A stretch of 64,000 nt of DNA from Bradyrhizobium sp. BR 10289 (GCF_019455385.1 NZ_JACOFR010000002.1:186001-250000), one strand, 5' to 3'; positions 19,254 to 28,279 are shown, numbered from the stretch's first letter. Numbers and translations are program-made. Notes: a model not told the origin generated them from the letters alone.

Positions 19254-21314
19254 ATGGTATCGACCTATTTCAGCTACAGCTACATCACGCGCAATCTCCA
19301 GCAGTCGCTGACGCGGGTCGGACAGCAAACCGACGTGGCGCGCGAGGCCGCCTACTACAAGGCCAACATCGGCAAGGTGAAGTCCGTCGATGATCTGATG
19401 AAGGACTACCGCCTCTACCACTACGCCATGAAGGCCTACGGCCTGGAAGACATGGCCTATGCCAAGGCCTTCATGAAGAAGGTGCTGGAGAGCGACCTCA
19501 ACGACTCCAACAGCTTCGTCAACAAGCTCGTGGACAAGCGTTACCGCGAGTTTGCCGCAGCGTTCTCCTTCAAGGGCACGGCCACGCCGGTCGCGCAATC
19601 GGACACCCAGACCGACGACATGATCGGCCTGTACACCGCGACCAAGAAGAGCCAGGTCGATGCCCTTGCAAGTGACAAGGACTACTACAATTCCAAAATC
19701 GGCGGCATCACCAGCGCAGACCAGCTGCTGAACGACGATCGCCTTCGCAACTATGTCTATTCAGCCTTCGGGATCGACGAAAGCAAATGGCCACGTGACA
19801 CGATCAGCCAGGTGCTGCGCAGCGATCCCTCCGACCCCAACAGCTACGTCAACACCACCTTCACGTCCCAGCTGACGGGCCTCAACGCCCAGCTCACGCA
19901 AGCCAAATCGGATGTCAGCGCCACCAACACGAAGATCGCCGACTACACCGCCCAGCTCAAGCAACCGGGCGCAGACGTCGCCCAGTTGAACGTCCAGATC
20001 CTGGTCGAGAAATACCATCTGGAGACCTACACGAAGAGCGTTTCCGACCTCAGCGACCAGATCTCGACGATCGGCGAGTTTACAGACCTGGCCGGCGCGT
20101 ACGAGTTTTCGGCCGATGGCTCGCTTCCGTCCGGTGTGCCTGCGCAGACGGCAGCGAACATCACGCTCACGACAAAGCGGTTCGACGACAGCAAGTCCGC
20201 CATCTATGCGGCGGCAAGCCCGCTGAGCGAAGCCTTCGCAATCAATCAGTTCAGAAATGCTGTCGTCAAGATCGACTCGCTCAAGGCATTCGTATCGACA
20301 CCGGCCGTCTACGATTTTGCGCTGGGTGCCGTCGGCCTCGATCCCGCAACGGTCTCGCAGGATACCATCAAGTCCGTCCTCGAAAGCGATCTCACCAACC
20401 CCAAGAGCTTCGTCTATACGCTCAAGGACAATCGGTATGTCGAGCTAGCACACGCCTTCAACTTCGACGCAAAGGGCAATCTGACGACGCCCCTGGTGGC
20501 CCAGGATCCGGCAGAGGTCCTCCAGATCTCGAAGGACTACGTCATAGCGGCGGTGAAACAGGCCAGCCCCCAGCAGCAGGCGGCGGTCAAGGCACAAGCC
20601 GCGAAAGATGCGACCGCTTATCAGGAAGCGATCGCAGGCATCGACAGCGTGTCCGACCTGCTTGCGAACCGGAAGGTGATCAATTTCGTTCTCGTCGCCA
20701 AGGGCCTCGACCCCAAGAAGGTCAGCGACGAATATCTCAAGAAGATCTTCGCCTCTGATCTGAACGATCCCAAGAGCTTCGTCAACAAGGAGAGCGATCC
20801 GCGCTTTGCCGAGATCGTGGCGTCGTTCAACTTCGACAGCAAGGGCAACGTCGCGCGTCTGTCCATGATGGGGCCCCAGAAACGGGATCAATTCCGGGAA
20901 ACGCAAGGCAACTATCTCCAGCAAACCCTGGAGCAGCAGCAGGGCGATACCAATCCGGGCGTGCGCCTCGCGCTCTATTTCCAGCGCAAGGCGGGCGACA
21001 TCACCTCCGCCTATGACATCCTTGCCGACAAGGCTCTCTCGGAGGTGTTCAGAACCACCTTCGATCTGCCTGACTCGATGGCGGCGATGCCGATCGATCA
21101 GCAGGCCAAGTTCGTCGACAAATTCATGAAGATCAAGGATCTCTCCGATCCCGCGAAGGTCGCCAAGCTGCTGAGCCGTTTCACCGCCATGTATGACGTC
21201 AAGAACAGCGAGAGCACCGGGCAGGTTCAGTCTCCCTTGCTCAACCTCTTTCAGGGTTCGAGCTCGGGGATCAGCGACGCGACGTATCTGGCCATCGCCA
21301 AGCTCGGCCGATGA
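19254..21314 (+). CDS. Large DUF1217 repeat protein (flagellum-associated family)
   Basis: A 686-residue protein with no signal peptide. It contains at least four repeats of a roughly 130-residue DUF1217 unit, with recurring VLESDLNDSNSFVNK-like motifs near residues 80, 190, 375 and 500 and a weaker fifth unit near the C-terminus. A Gln/Ala-rich coiled segment lies near residues 205-260. DUF1217 genes usually sit in flagellar clusters of rhizobia, but no flagellar gene is near here. GAGGAA precedes the ATG. Role in motility is inferred from family only; secretion through the flagellar export route is possible. Confidence 0.8.
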   Translation: MVSTYFSYSYITRNLQQSLTRVGQQTDVAREAAYYKANIGKVKSVDDLMKDYRLYHYAMKAYGLEDMAYAKAFMKKVLESDLNDSNSFVNKLVDKRYREFAAAFSFKGTATPVAQSDTQTDDMIGLYTATKKSQVDALASDKDYYNSKIGGITSADQLLNDDRLRNYVYSAFGIDESKWPRDTISQVLRSDPSDPNSYVNTTFTSQLTGLNAQLTQAKSDVSATNTKIADYTAQLKQPGADVAQLNVQILVEKYHLETYTKSVSDLSDQISTIGEFTDLAGAYEFSADGSLPSGVPAQTAANITLTTKRFDDSKSAIYAAASPLSEAFAINQFRNAVVKIDSLKAFVSTPAVYDFALGAVGLDPATVSQDTIKSVLESDLTNPKSFVYTLKDNRYVELAHAFNFDAKGNLTTPLVAQDPAEVLQISKDYVIAAVKQASPQQQAAVKAQAAKDATAYQEAIAGIDSVSDLLANRKVINFVLVAKGLDPKKVSDEYLKKIFASDLNDPKSFVNKESDPRFAEIVASFNFDSKGNVARLSMMGPQKRDQFRETQGNYLQQTLEQQQGDTNPGVRLALYFQRKAGDITSAYDILADKALSEVFRTTFDLPDSMAAMPIDQQAKFVDKFMKIKDLSDPAKVAKLLSRFTAMYDVKNSESTGQVQSPLLNLFQGSSSGISDATYLAIAKLGR

Positions 21315-21327
21315 TCGCTCGCCGGAA

Positions 21328-22188
21328 TCAGCTCAACACCTCGAGCACCAGCTCCATGGTCATCAGCACGGGATTGTCGCCGCGGACCAGGCGCCCCTCC
21401 GCGAGGCCGCCGGTATAGTCGATCAGGGCAATGTCGAGGGTCGCCTCCGGCGCGCCGGACGGGCCGGACGCGACCGTGCCCGCCGTGATCGCCAGCTCCG
21501 TGGCGAACGGCTCGGTCACCCCCCCATGGGTGAAGCGCGCACCGATCGTGGAGCCGACGCCGCCGTGAATCTTCGCGCGTGCAATGCCATGCGCACGGCA
21601 AAATTCCTCGAGAGAGAACGCGACATCCTGATTGGGCCGCAGCCGGAGCGCGAAGGCGCGGCTCGTCGTGCGAGCGCCGCTGCTCGCGGCAGCTACGGGG
21701 CCGAACAGCTTGAAATTGGTCTCGGGATCAGGCTCGGCGACGAACATCGCGCCATCGAGGCCGAACGCCTCGACCGCGAACGGCTCGGCGACGACGGTCT
21801 CGTCCGGCATCATGTGGCCGCCGCCCGCCCTGCCGTCCGCCTCGGTCCACAGCCCGTGGCAATGAAAGAATGGCGCGCCGTCGCGCATGCCCAGCGTCAT
21901 GCTGCCGAGCCTGGTGTGCGTCACGCCCGCAGGCCGATAGGTGTCGCTGTAGAATGCCGCATTCTCGCCGGTCTTCGACAGCGCCGGCATGACATAGGCG
22001 AACGGCCCGAGCGCACCGCGGCGGAAGTTCAGCACGCCGCCGGCAAAACCCTCCGCCGCAAAGCCGCCGCGCGCGGCTTCCAGCAGCGGCACGCCCGCCT
22101 CGAGTCGAAACGAGAAGGCGCGTCCCCTCGCCTCCACCCATTGGATTCGGTCCGTGACGGGCGCGCCCGGCTGCTTGATACTCCGCAT
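21328..22188 (-). CDS. Tandem PCC (DUF296) domain protein
   Basis: A 286-residue protein made of two PCC/DUF296 units. The N-terminal unit keeps the metal-type pattern FHCHGLWTEADG and GGHMMPDE; the C-terminal unit (ALRLRPNQDVAFSLEEFCRA, then IHGGVGSTIGARF) has lost the HxH and GGH histidines. In plants PCC domains are part of AT-hook regulators; in bacteria their role is largely unknown. It starts 9 bases after the stop of the acyl-CoA synthetase, so both are one operon. I prefer ATG 22188, which follows GCAGG, to the GTG one codon earlier. Confidence 0.8.
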   Translation of the reverse strand: MRSIKQPGAPVTDRIQWVEARGRAFSFRLEAGVPLLEAARGGFAAEGFAGGVLNFRRGALGPFAYVMPALSKTGENAAFYSDTYRPAGVTHTRLGSMTLGMRDGAPFFHCHGLWTEADGRAGGGHMMPDETVVAEPFAVEAFGLDGAMFVAEPDPETNFKLFGPVAAASSGARTTSRAFALRLRPNQDVAFSLEEFCRAHGIARAKIHGGVGSTIGARFTHGGVTEPFATELAITAGTVASGPSGAPEATLDIALIDYTGGLAEGRLVRGDNPVLMTMELVLEVLS

Positions 22189-22197
22189 CACCTGCGC

Positions 22198-23805
22198 TCA
22201 GCCCGTCCTGGTCTTGTCGAGGTCGAGCAGCCCGCGCGCCTCCAGTTCGTCGCGCACCATCCGCTTCGGCACCTTGCCGTAGCCGGATTTCGGCAGCGCC
22301 TCCCAGAAGAAGAACCGTTTTGGCATTTTGTAGCGCGGCACCTTCGGGAGAAGGAACGCCGCCATCTCGGCCTCGCTCACAGCGGTCTCGCCCTCGCGCG
22401 CAACGCAGACGGCGACGCCGACCTCCCCCCAGGTCGCATCGGGCACGCCGAGCACGGCGACCTCACCGACCGCGGGATGGGTCAGGATCTTCTCCTCGAT
22501 CTCGCGCGGATAGATGTTGGAGCCGCCGGAGATGTACATGTCCGACGCGCGTCCGGTGATGTAGACAAAACCCTCCTCGTCCATGTGGCCGAGATCGCCG
22601 GTGCGGAACCAGCCGTTGCGGAACGCCTTCGCATTGGCCTCGGGGTTGTCGTAATAGCCGGCGAGCACGGCCGGCCCGATCACGCAGATCTCACCGCTCT
22701 GGTTCGCCGCAAGTTCGCGCCCCTCGTCGTCCTGGATCGAGACCTGCATGCCGGTACGCTCGAAGCCGCAGGTGCCGATCCTGGCGTAAGGGCCGTCCTC
22801 GGGATCGTGCAGCGCCGCCGGCAGCACCGTGATGTTGCCGGTGACCTCGCCCAGGCCAAAATACTGCACGATGACCTTGCCGAGTTTCTTCAGCGCGGCC
22901 TTCTGGTCCTCGCGATACATCGGCGCGCCCGCATAGATCACGTGACGCAGCGAAGAGTGGTCGTATTTGTCGACGGCGGGATGCTCGACCATCATCTTCA
23001 GAATCGTCGGTACGGTGAAGAGATTAGCAACCCGGTGCCTCTCGATCAGCCGGAACGCCTCGTCGATATCGAACTTCTCGGTCGGCAGCAGCACGGTGCA
23101 GACGCCGCGCGCGGTCTGCACCAGCTGGTGCACACCGGCACCATGCGACAGCGGCGCCACCACCAGCGAGGCATCCGCCTCGGTCACGCCCGGCGTGAGA
23201 TCGGCGAGATGGTTGGTGACGACAAAGCCCATCTGACCGTGCGTCAGCACAGCGGCCTTGGAACGGCCGGTGGTACCTGACGTGAAGAAGAACCAGCAAG
23301 GATCGTCGTGCTCGACAGCAACGTTCTCGACCACCCGGCCGGCCTGCGAGGCGATCGCCTCAGCCACCGAGCGCTCGCCGAACGCGGCCTTGCCCTCGAG
23401 GCTCCAGGTGAACTCCAGCGCACCGCCGGTCACGGCCGCCGCGTGCTCGGGAAAATCGACATGGCACAGAAACGCCTTCGCGCCCGAGGCCTGCGCGAGA
23501 TAGGTGACCTCGTCCGGCATCAGGCGGAAATTGGTGGGCACCCAGACCGCGCCGAGCCGGAACGCGGCGAACATCGAGACAAACATCTCCTCGCCATTCT
23601 TGGAATGGACGAGGATACGATCGCCCTTGGCGATGCCGCGCGCCGCAAGGGCCGCAGCCAGCGCCGAAACCTGCGCATCGATCTCGCGCCAGGTCCAGGA
23701 TTTCTCGCCCCAGACGAAGCCGGGCCGCGATCCATGCCGCCGCGCATTCTGGGTCAGCATATAGGCGAGATTCATGACGCGGCGGGACATGCGCAGGGGC
23801 TGCAT
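22198..23805 (-). CDS. AMP-dependent acyl-CoA synthetase
   Basis: Activates a carboxylic acid to its CoA thioester via an acyl-adenylate. The 535-residue protein has the P-loop FFTSGTTGRSKAAVLTHG, the core motifs YFGLGEVTGN and GWFRTGDLGHMDEEGFVYIT, and the C-terminal GRASDMYISGGSNIYPREIE with the final catalytic Lys in PKSGYGKVPK. The class covers medium- and long-chain fatty acyl as well as aryl ligases; the substrate cannot be assigned. It is first in an operon with a tandem PCC-domain gene. Confidence 0.92.
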   Translation of the reverse strand: MQPLRMSRRVMNLAYMLTQNARRHGSRPGFVWGEKSWTWREIDAQVSALAAALAARGIAKGDRILVHSKNGEEMFVSMFAAFRLGAVWVPTNFRLMPDEVTYLAQASGAKAFLCHVDFPEHAAAVTGGALEFTWSLEGKAAFGERSVAEAIASQAGRVVENVAVEHDDPCWFFFTSGTTGRSKAAVLTHGQMGFVVTNHLADLTPGVTEADASLVVAPLSHGAGVHQLVQTARGVCTVLLPTEKFDIDEAFRLIERHRVANLFTVPTILKMMVEHPAVDKYDHSSLRHVIYAGAPMYREDQKAALKKLGKVIVQYFGLGEVTGNITVLPAALHDPEDGPYARIGTCGFERTGMQVSIQDDEGRELAANQSGEICVIGPAVLAGYYDNPEANAKAFRNGWFRTGDLGHMDEEGFVYITGRASDMYISGGSNIYPREIEEKILTHPAVGEVAVLGVPDATWGEVGVAVCVAREGETAVSEAEMAAFLLPKVPRYKMPKRFFFWEALPKSGYGKVPKRMVRDELEARGLLDLDKTRTG

Positions 23806-23910
23806 GGGGCTTCCTCTTCGACAGCGGACGGCATGCCAGCCGTTCGTTCATTGCAGCCCATTTATCGCGATCGCCCGCGCCCCTGCAAGGCCGCCGGCTG
23901 CGCAGCCGCC

Positions 23911-24408
23911 TTACGGCTGCTTGAACGCAAAGGGCCTCGCCGTGATCGCCCTCTCCTTGGAACAGGCTTGCGCACCAAAGCCGCCGCAGAAGCTGCCATG
24001 CAGATCGAAGCGGATGGTGCGCGCGGCACCGCGCTTCATCGGCGGCGCCACGATCGTGTAGCTGCGGACATAGCCGTCGAAAACGGGGCGCACCTCGCCA
24101 TCAGGCAGCGTCACCAGGATGGTCATGACGCAGCCGCCGGTTCCGCAATAGGTCGTCTCCCGCTCGCCGCAACGGGTGTTGCTGAAATCAACAATGTAGT
24201 CGTCGCGTCCATCGCCGGTGAGATCGATCCTGCGCACCGTATCGGGTGCGAAGCTCACCGCGCCGCCGCCCTGGCTCTCGCATTCCTCGTTGGCGTAACG
24301 CACGGCCTTCTGCACGCCGGGCGGATAGTCCGAAGGACTGAACGGCTTCGCGTCTTCGGCGTGCGCAGCGGTGGCGAACAGAACGAGCAGGAGGATCAGA
24401 TGGCGCAT
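23911..24408 (-). CDS. Hypothetical exported protein
   Basis: A 165-residue protein with a signal peptide (MRHLILLLVLFATAAHAEDA) and a DLTGDGRDDYIVDF motif of the FG-GAP/EF-hand-like type, which may bind calcium. Six or more cysteines in the mature part (ECESQ, NTRCGE, TYCGTGGC, GSFCGGF, QACSKE) suggest a disulphide-rich periplasmic fold. It lies upstream of the acyl-CoA synthetase on the same strand, about 105 bases away. Function unknown. Confidence 0.7.
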   Translation of the reverse strand: MRHLILLLVLFATAAHAEDAKPFSPSDYPPGVQKAVRYANEECESQGGGAVSFAPDTVRRIDLTGDGRDDYIVDFSNTRCGERETTYCGTGGCVMTILVTLPDGEVRPVFDGYVRSYTIVAPPMKRGAARTIRFDLHGSFCGGFGAQACSKERAITARPFAFKQP

Positions 24409-24502
24409 GCGCGTTTGTCGCCGGCAGGGCCGCGATCGTTCAGGGAATTTTAAACATGATCAGCGCAACCTTCATCAGTCCTCGCGTACAGAGTGCCGCA
24501 TC

Positions 24503-24841
24503 ATGGTCAAAGCGCCCGCCCTCCTCCTGTTGTCGCTGGCGCTCGGTGGATGTGCCATGGCTCCTCAAGCCCATTTCGCCGCCGATCCCGCCTTCAAGCC
24601 GGCGCGCTATGCCTGGGATGGCGCCGGCGAGAACCCCAATCGGCCGCGCACGGCCGCCGGCTCCGAGCGCGACAGGTCGCAAGCCGCAGTTCCGACTTCT
24701 GCAAAGGACCGCTGGCAGGCGCAGGACGGCGTTGAGGCCGAGCGTGACGCCAGGATCAGCCGCTCCCTCGTCATCTGCCAGGGCTGCCTTCGCCAAGAGC
24801 CGCAGGCGGAAGATTCCAGGCTTGCCAAAGCGAGCGATTGA
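24503..24841 (+). CDS. Small putative lipoprotein
   Basis: A 112-residue protein with a lipoprotein signal (MVKAPALLLLSLALGGCAMA; lipobox LGGC with the acceptor Cys at residue 17). The mature part is hydrophilic, with many Ala, Arg and Glu residues, and has a C-terminal CQGC pair. I do not recognise the family. The ATG at 24503 is the only start giving a signal peptide. Confidence 0.65.
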   Translation: MVKAPALLLLSLALGGCAMAPQAHFAADPAFKPARYAWDGAGENPNRPRTAAGSERDRSQAAVPTSAKDRWQAQDGVEAERDARISRSLVICQGCLRQEPQAEDSRLAKASD

Positions 24842-24883
24842 ACCGAACGGCCGCTCTCCGCCTTATAAAGATACGGAGACGAC

Positions 24884-25159
24884 ATGAGCGACATCATCAA
24901 CAACAAGGCCCAACACCGCTTTGAGCTCGAGGTGGAGGGCCATCTCGCCACCGAGCACTACAAGCTCGACGGCAATGTCATCACATTCGAGCACACCGAA
25001 GTGCCGAAGGAGCTTGGCGGCAGAGGCGTCGGCGGAAAGCTGGTCCAAGGCGCACTCGACCAGGTCCGCGCTGCCGGCCTGAAGCTGATCCCGCAATGCC
25101 CGTTCGTGAAGGCGTGGATCGAGAAGCACCCGGAGTATCAGGACCTGGTCGGGACCTAA
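24884..25159 (+). CDS. Small GNAT-family protein (NATD1/YidJ-like), copy 1
   Basis: A 91-residue minimal acetyltransferase-fold protein. It has the acetyl-CoA loop ELGGRGVGGKLVQGALD and the typical end PQCPFVKAWIEKHPEYQDLV with the conserved Cys and Tyr. Family members are predicted N-acetyltransferases but the substrate is unknown. A second, diverged copy of the same length lies at 26298. ATACGGAGACG precedes the ATG. Confidence 0.85.
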   Translation: MSDIINNKAQHRFELEVEGHLATEHYKLDGNVITFEHTEVPKELGGRGVGGKLVQGALDQVRAAGLKLIPQCPFVKAWIEKHPEYQDLVGT

Positions 25160-25162
25160 TCC

Positions 25163-25250
25163 CGTTATCGCGAGGAGCCCTTGCGGCGAAGCAATGCAGG
25201 CTGCCTCAGCGGACGAATTTCCGGATTGCTTCGCTTCGCCCGCAATGACG
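25163..25250. repeat. Palindromic dispersed repeat (CGTCATTGCGAGGAGC type), second copy
   Basis: It begins CGTTATCGCGAGGAGC three bases after the GNAT stop codon and ends CGCAATGACG just before the TPR gene stop (25256), with the inner arms AGCAATGCAGG and TTTCCGGATTGCT. The ends match the copy at 18848-18932. Located between two convergent genes, it probably works as their bidirectional terminator. Confidence 0.8.
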
Positions 25251-25255
25251 GGCGG

Positions 25256-26191
25256 CTACATTACGCCGAGCTTCCTCAACGACTCCTGGGCCGTCTGCAG
25301 CCCCGGCTCCAGCTCCAGCGCCTTTCTCAGGTCGGCGATCGCCCGCTGCTTGTCGCCAAGACGCAAGCGGGCCTCCCCACGGTTATTCCAGGAGTCGGCG
25401 TCCGAGGGATCGTATTGCAGCGCCTTGTCGTAGTCGGCAATGCCGCGTTTCATGTCGCCCTGGAATAGCCGAACCAGGCCGCGATTGCGCCAGCCGCGCG
25501 CGTCCGTCGGGGCGAGCCGGATCGCCTCGCCATAGTCGGCAGCGGCGCGGTCGAGCTGCTCGCTGTCGCGATAGACGTTGCCGCGGTCGATATACGCGAT
25601 CAGGTCCGGGGCGAGCTTGATCCGCACCGTGAAGTCGGCGAGTGCATGCGCGGTATCGTGCTTTTGCGCGTAGGCGTAGCCGCGATTGGCGTAGGCGCGG
25701 GCATAGGCGGGATTGCGCTTGATCGCCGCGTCGAAATCGGCGATCGCGCCGTCGAGGTCGCCCTTGTTGTAACGGGCGTCGCCGCGATTGTTATAGGCCA
25801 GCGCCAGCGAAGGATCGAGCTTGATGGCCTGGGTGTAATCGGCGATGGCCCGATCATAATCGCGCTTGAAGTTGTAGACGCGACCGCGATTATTGTAGGC
25901 GCAGGCATATTCGGGATCGAGCCTGATCGCTTCGTCGAGATCGGACAACGCGGCGTCGAGCTCGCGCTTCTCGGTGAGGCCATGCCCGCGGCTGCAATAG
26001 GCGCCGGCGAGCCTGCTGCCAGTCTCGCTCTTGCTGTCAATCACTGTCGAGCAGGCAGTCACCCGCTGATCCGGTGTGCTGCTCGGCGCAAAGCAGGCCT
26101 CCCAGGCCGGACCGCCCTCGGCGGCGGCCGGGACCGGCGCCGCCGAAGCGAGCACGGCAAGCAAGGCCATCAGACTGAGCTGGACACGCAT
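25256..26191 (-). CDS. Exported TPR-repeat protein
   Basis: A 311-residue protein with a signal peptide (cleavage near VPAAAEG), a short Cys-containing region (AWEACFAP, RVTACSTVID, GAYCSRG) and about six tetratricopeptide repeats of the NNRGxxxxxKGDxDxAIADYxxAIKLDP form from about residue 65 to the end. It is expected in the periplasm as a scaffold for protein contacts. No partner is indicated. It sits between the two small GNAT genes on the opposite strand. Confidence 0.88.
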   Translation of the reverse strand: MRVQLSLMALLAVLASAAPVPAAAEGGPAWEACFAPSSTPDQRVTACSTVIDSKSETGSRLAGAYCSRGHGLTEKRELDAALSDLDEAIRLDPEYACAYNNRGRVYNFKRDYDRAIADYTQAIKLDPSLALAYNNRGDARYNKGDLDGAIADFDAAIKRNPAYARAYANRGYAYAQKHDTAHALADFTVRIKLAPDLIAYIDRGNVYRDSEQLDRAAADYGEAIRLAPTDARGWRNRGLVRLFQGDMKRGIADYDKALQYDPSDADSWNNRGEARLRLGDKQRAIADLRKALELEPGLQTAQESLRKLGVM

Positions 26192-26297
26192 TTTGCAGAT
26201 ATCTCCCCTGCGGCAACCTCCCTTGGTCGCGCCTTGGCAAGCGCGGGTTCAGACGCCTAGATCAGGGGGCAGGCATTTCGCTGCAGAAGGATCAGCC

Positions 26298-26573
26298 ATG
26301 ACGGCATCGGTACGCGACAACAAGGACAGGAGCCGCTTCGAGCTCGATGTCGGCAGCGAGCTCGCCTTCGCCAATTACCGGCTGACGCCATCGGCCGTCA
26401 TCATTACCCACACCGAGACGCCGCGCGCGCTGCGCGGCCGCGGCATCGCCTCCGAGCTGGTGAGGGGTGCGCTGGAGCTGATCCGCCGCGACGGCAAGAA
26501 GGTGATCGCCGGCTGCGGCTTTGTCGTCGACTATCTCGACAAGCACCCGGAGGATGCGGATCTCGTCGCCTGA
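26298..26573 (+). CDS. Small GNAT-family protein (NATD1/YidJ-like), copy 2
   Basis: A 91-residue relative of the gene at 24884: the acetyl-CoA loop is ALRGRGIASELVRGALELI and the end is AGCGFVVDYLDKHPEDADLV. The conserved Cys is kept and the Tyr of copy 1 is replaced by Asp. The start at ATG 26298 gives a protein collinear with copy 1; the open frame upstream has no similarity. Substrate unknown. Confidence 0.82.
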   Translation: MTASVRDNKDRSRFELDVGSELAFANYRLTPSAVIITHTETPRALRGRGIASELVRGALELIRRDGKKVIAGCGFVVDYLDKHPEDADLVA

Positions 26574-26580
26574 TTGCAAA

Positions 26581-26608
26581 AGGGCCTGCAAGAGATCGCA
26601 GGCCCTTC
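26581..26608. terminator. Bidirectional terminator hairpin
   Basis: A 10-bp perfect stem AAGGGCCTGC / GCAGGCCCTT with an 8-nt loop lies between the convergent GNAT (stop 26573) and DUF3597 (stop 26628) genes. The minus-strand product ends in TTTTGC, so it best terminates the DUF3597 gene. Confidence 0.8.
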
Positions 26609-26627
26609 GCAACGACCGAAAAATCGA

Positions 26628-27035
26628 TCAGTGCTTGATCTCGGGCGGCAACTTGCCGCCATTGGCGGCGAGCTTGGACATCACCTGCTTGTGCAGCCAG
26701 ACGTTCATGCTCGCGGAGTCGTTCATGTCGCCGCTGTAGCCGAGCTCCTTGGCGAGATCCTTGCGCGCAGCAAGGCTAGAGTCGATGTCGAGCGCCTTCA
26801 TCAGGTCGACGATCGAGGTGCGCCATTCCAGCTTCTCGCCCTTATGGGCGGCGACGGCCGCATCGACGATCGCGGCAACATCGACCGTTGCCGCGGGCGC
26901 GGCGGGCGCTGACGGCGCCGATGCGCTCGGCGCGGCCCCAGCCGGGGCGCCGCCCGGACCTGCGCCACCGGCGGGCGCGGCGGAAGCCGAATGGCTGCCG
27001 AAGATCGCGCCCATGATTTTCCCGAAAATGCTCAT
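26628..27035 (-). CDS. DUF3597-family protein
   Basis: A 135-residue protein of a family of unknown function, with the family start MSIFGKIMGAIFG, a Pro/Ala/Gly linker, and a conserved C-terminal helical domain (DLMKALDIDSSLAARKDLAK, then ELGYSGDMNDSASMNVWLHK). GGGGAGAAGAC precedes the ATG at 27035, which supports this start over an upstream in-frame codon. It resembles a small peptidoglycan-binding-like helical domain, but I would not assign a function. Confidence 0.8.
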   Translation of the reverse strand: MSIFGKIMGAIFGSHSASAAPAGGAGPGGAPAGAAPSASAPSAPAAPAATVDVAAIVDAAVAAHKGEKLEWRTSIVDLMKALDIDSSLAARKDLAKELGYSGDMNDSASMNVWLHKQVMSKLAANGGKLPPEIKH

Positions 27036-27370
27036 GTCTTCTCCCCGAAAAGGATCCGTTGGAAGGGCCTTGAGTGGCACTTATAAACCAAGTTTCTGCG
27101 TTGCGCCCGCGGCGTTCCGCGAACCCGCAACCAGCATCAGCTTATCTGCGGCGAAATGACGGCCGCATGACACATTCGAGGTTGCACCGCGGCATCGAAT
27201 TTCACCCAAGCGTGAGGGACAGGACTCGGAATTGGGAGTAGCTTCTTGGTTCAAGTCGCGATCCGGCCCGGAATTCGCGCCTGGTTGGAATCGCGAAACT
27301 CAGAGAAGAGCGGCCGCTTGCGCCGTTTGCCGGCGCCGGATTCGGCCGCCCGGCAAGGGAGCTAGCGACC
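27036..27370. other. Intergenic region between DUF3597 and DUF2189 genes
   Basis: A 335-bp divergent spacer holding promoters for both genes. I see no hairpin, repeat or RNA gene, and the short frames present lack coding character. Confidence 0.4.
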
Positions 27371-28279
27371 ATGGCCACACTCTACCAGGGCAATGTCCCC
27401 ACAATGGCCCAGCCCACCGACGCGGCTGGACCTGTCATCCGGACCATCCATTTGTCCGACCTGCACGAGGCGCTCAGGCGCGGCTGGGAGGATTTCAAGG
27501 CGGTTCCGAGCCACGCCATCATCCTCTGTGTGATTTATCCGGTGCTGGGCATCGTGCTCGCGCGCGTCGTGATGGGCTATTCGGTACTGCCGCTGCTGTT
27601 TCCGCTGGCGGCGGGCTTCGCCCTGATCGGGCCATTCGCGGCGCTCGGTCTCTATGAGCTCTCCAGCCGGCGCGAACGCCATGAAGAAGCCAGCGCCTGG
27701 GATGCCATGGAGGTGCTGCGCTCGCCTTCGTTCGGCGCCATGCTCGGCCTCGGCACGCTGCTGCTCGCTCTGTTCGTGACCTGGGTTGCGACCGCGCAGG
27801 CGATCTATGTCGCGGCCTTCGGCTATGAGGGCGTGACTGGACTCTCCGATTTCGTGACGCGCGTGCTGACGACCCGGCAAGGCTGGTGGCTGATCGTGAT
27901 CGGCTGCGGCACCGGCTTCCTGTTCGCGCTCGCCGCGCTCTGCATCAGCGCCGTGTCGTTCCCATTGATGCTCGACCGCCATGCCGGCGCGTTCGAGGCA
28001 ATGGTGACCTCGCTCCGCGTCGTCGCGAAGAACCCGGTGCCGATGGCGGCGTGGGGCGTGATCGTGGCGGTGCTGCTGGCACTCGGCACGATCCCGGCGT
28101 TCCTCGGGCTCGCCGTGGTCATCCCCCTGCTCGGCCACGCCACCTGGCATCTCTACCGCAAGGCGATCGCCTCCGATCCCGGCGCGCGGCCGGTGCCGCC
28201 CCCGCCGCATCGTCCGCGCAAGCCGGCCGCCGACTTCCCCGCCAACCTGTTCCCCTGGCGTAACAGGACGGACACTTGA
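27371..28279 (+). CDS. DUF2189-family integral membrane protein
   Basis: A 302-residue membrane protein with six predicted helices. It has the N-terminal motif IRTIHLSDLHEALRRGWEDF, then ILCVIYPVLGIVLARV, LLFPLAAGFALIGPFAALGL and the central EASAWDAMEVLRSPS, all typical of DUF2189. The C-terminus is Pro/Arg-rich and cytoplasmic. The family is widespread in alphaproteobacteria, sometimes next to respiratory genes, but its function is unknown. Confidence 0.85.
   Translation: MATLYQGNVPTMAQPTDAAGPVIRTIHLSDLHEALRRGWEDFKAVPSHAIILCVIYPVLGIVLARVVMGYSVLPLLFPLAAGFALIGPFAALGLYELSSRRERHEEASAWDAMEVLRSPSFGAMLGLGTLLLALFVTWVATAQAIYVAAFGYEGVTGLSDFVTRVLTTRQGWWLIVIGCGTGFLFALAALCISAVSFPLMLDRHAGAFEAMVTSLRVVAKNPVPMAAWGVIVAVLLALGTIPAFLGLAVVIPLLGHATWHLYRKAIASDPGARPVPPPPHRPRKPAADFPANLFPWRNRTDT

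Noticed and set aside
27230-27290. GGTTCAAGTC-like string resembling a tRNA T-arm
   Set aside because: No acceptor or anticodon stem can be built around it.
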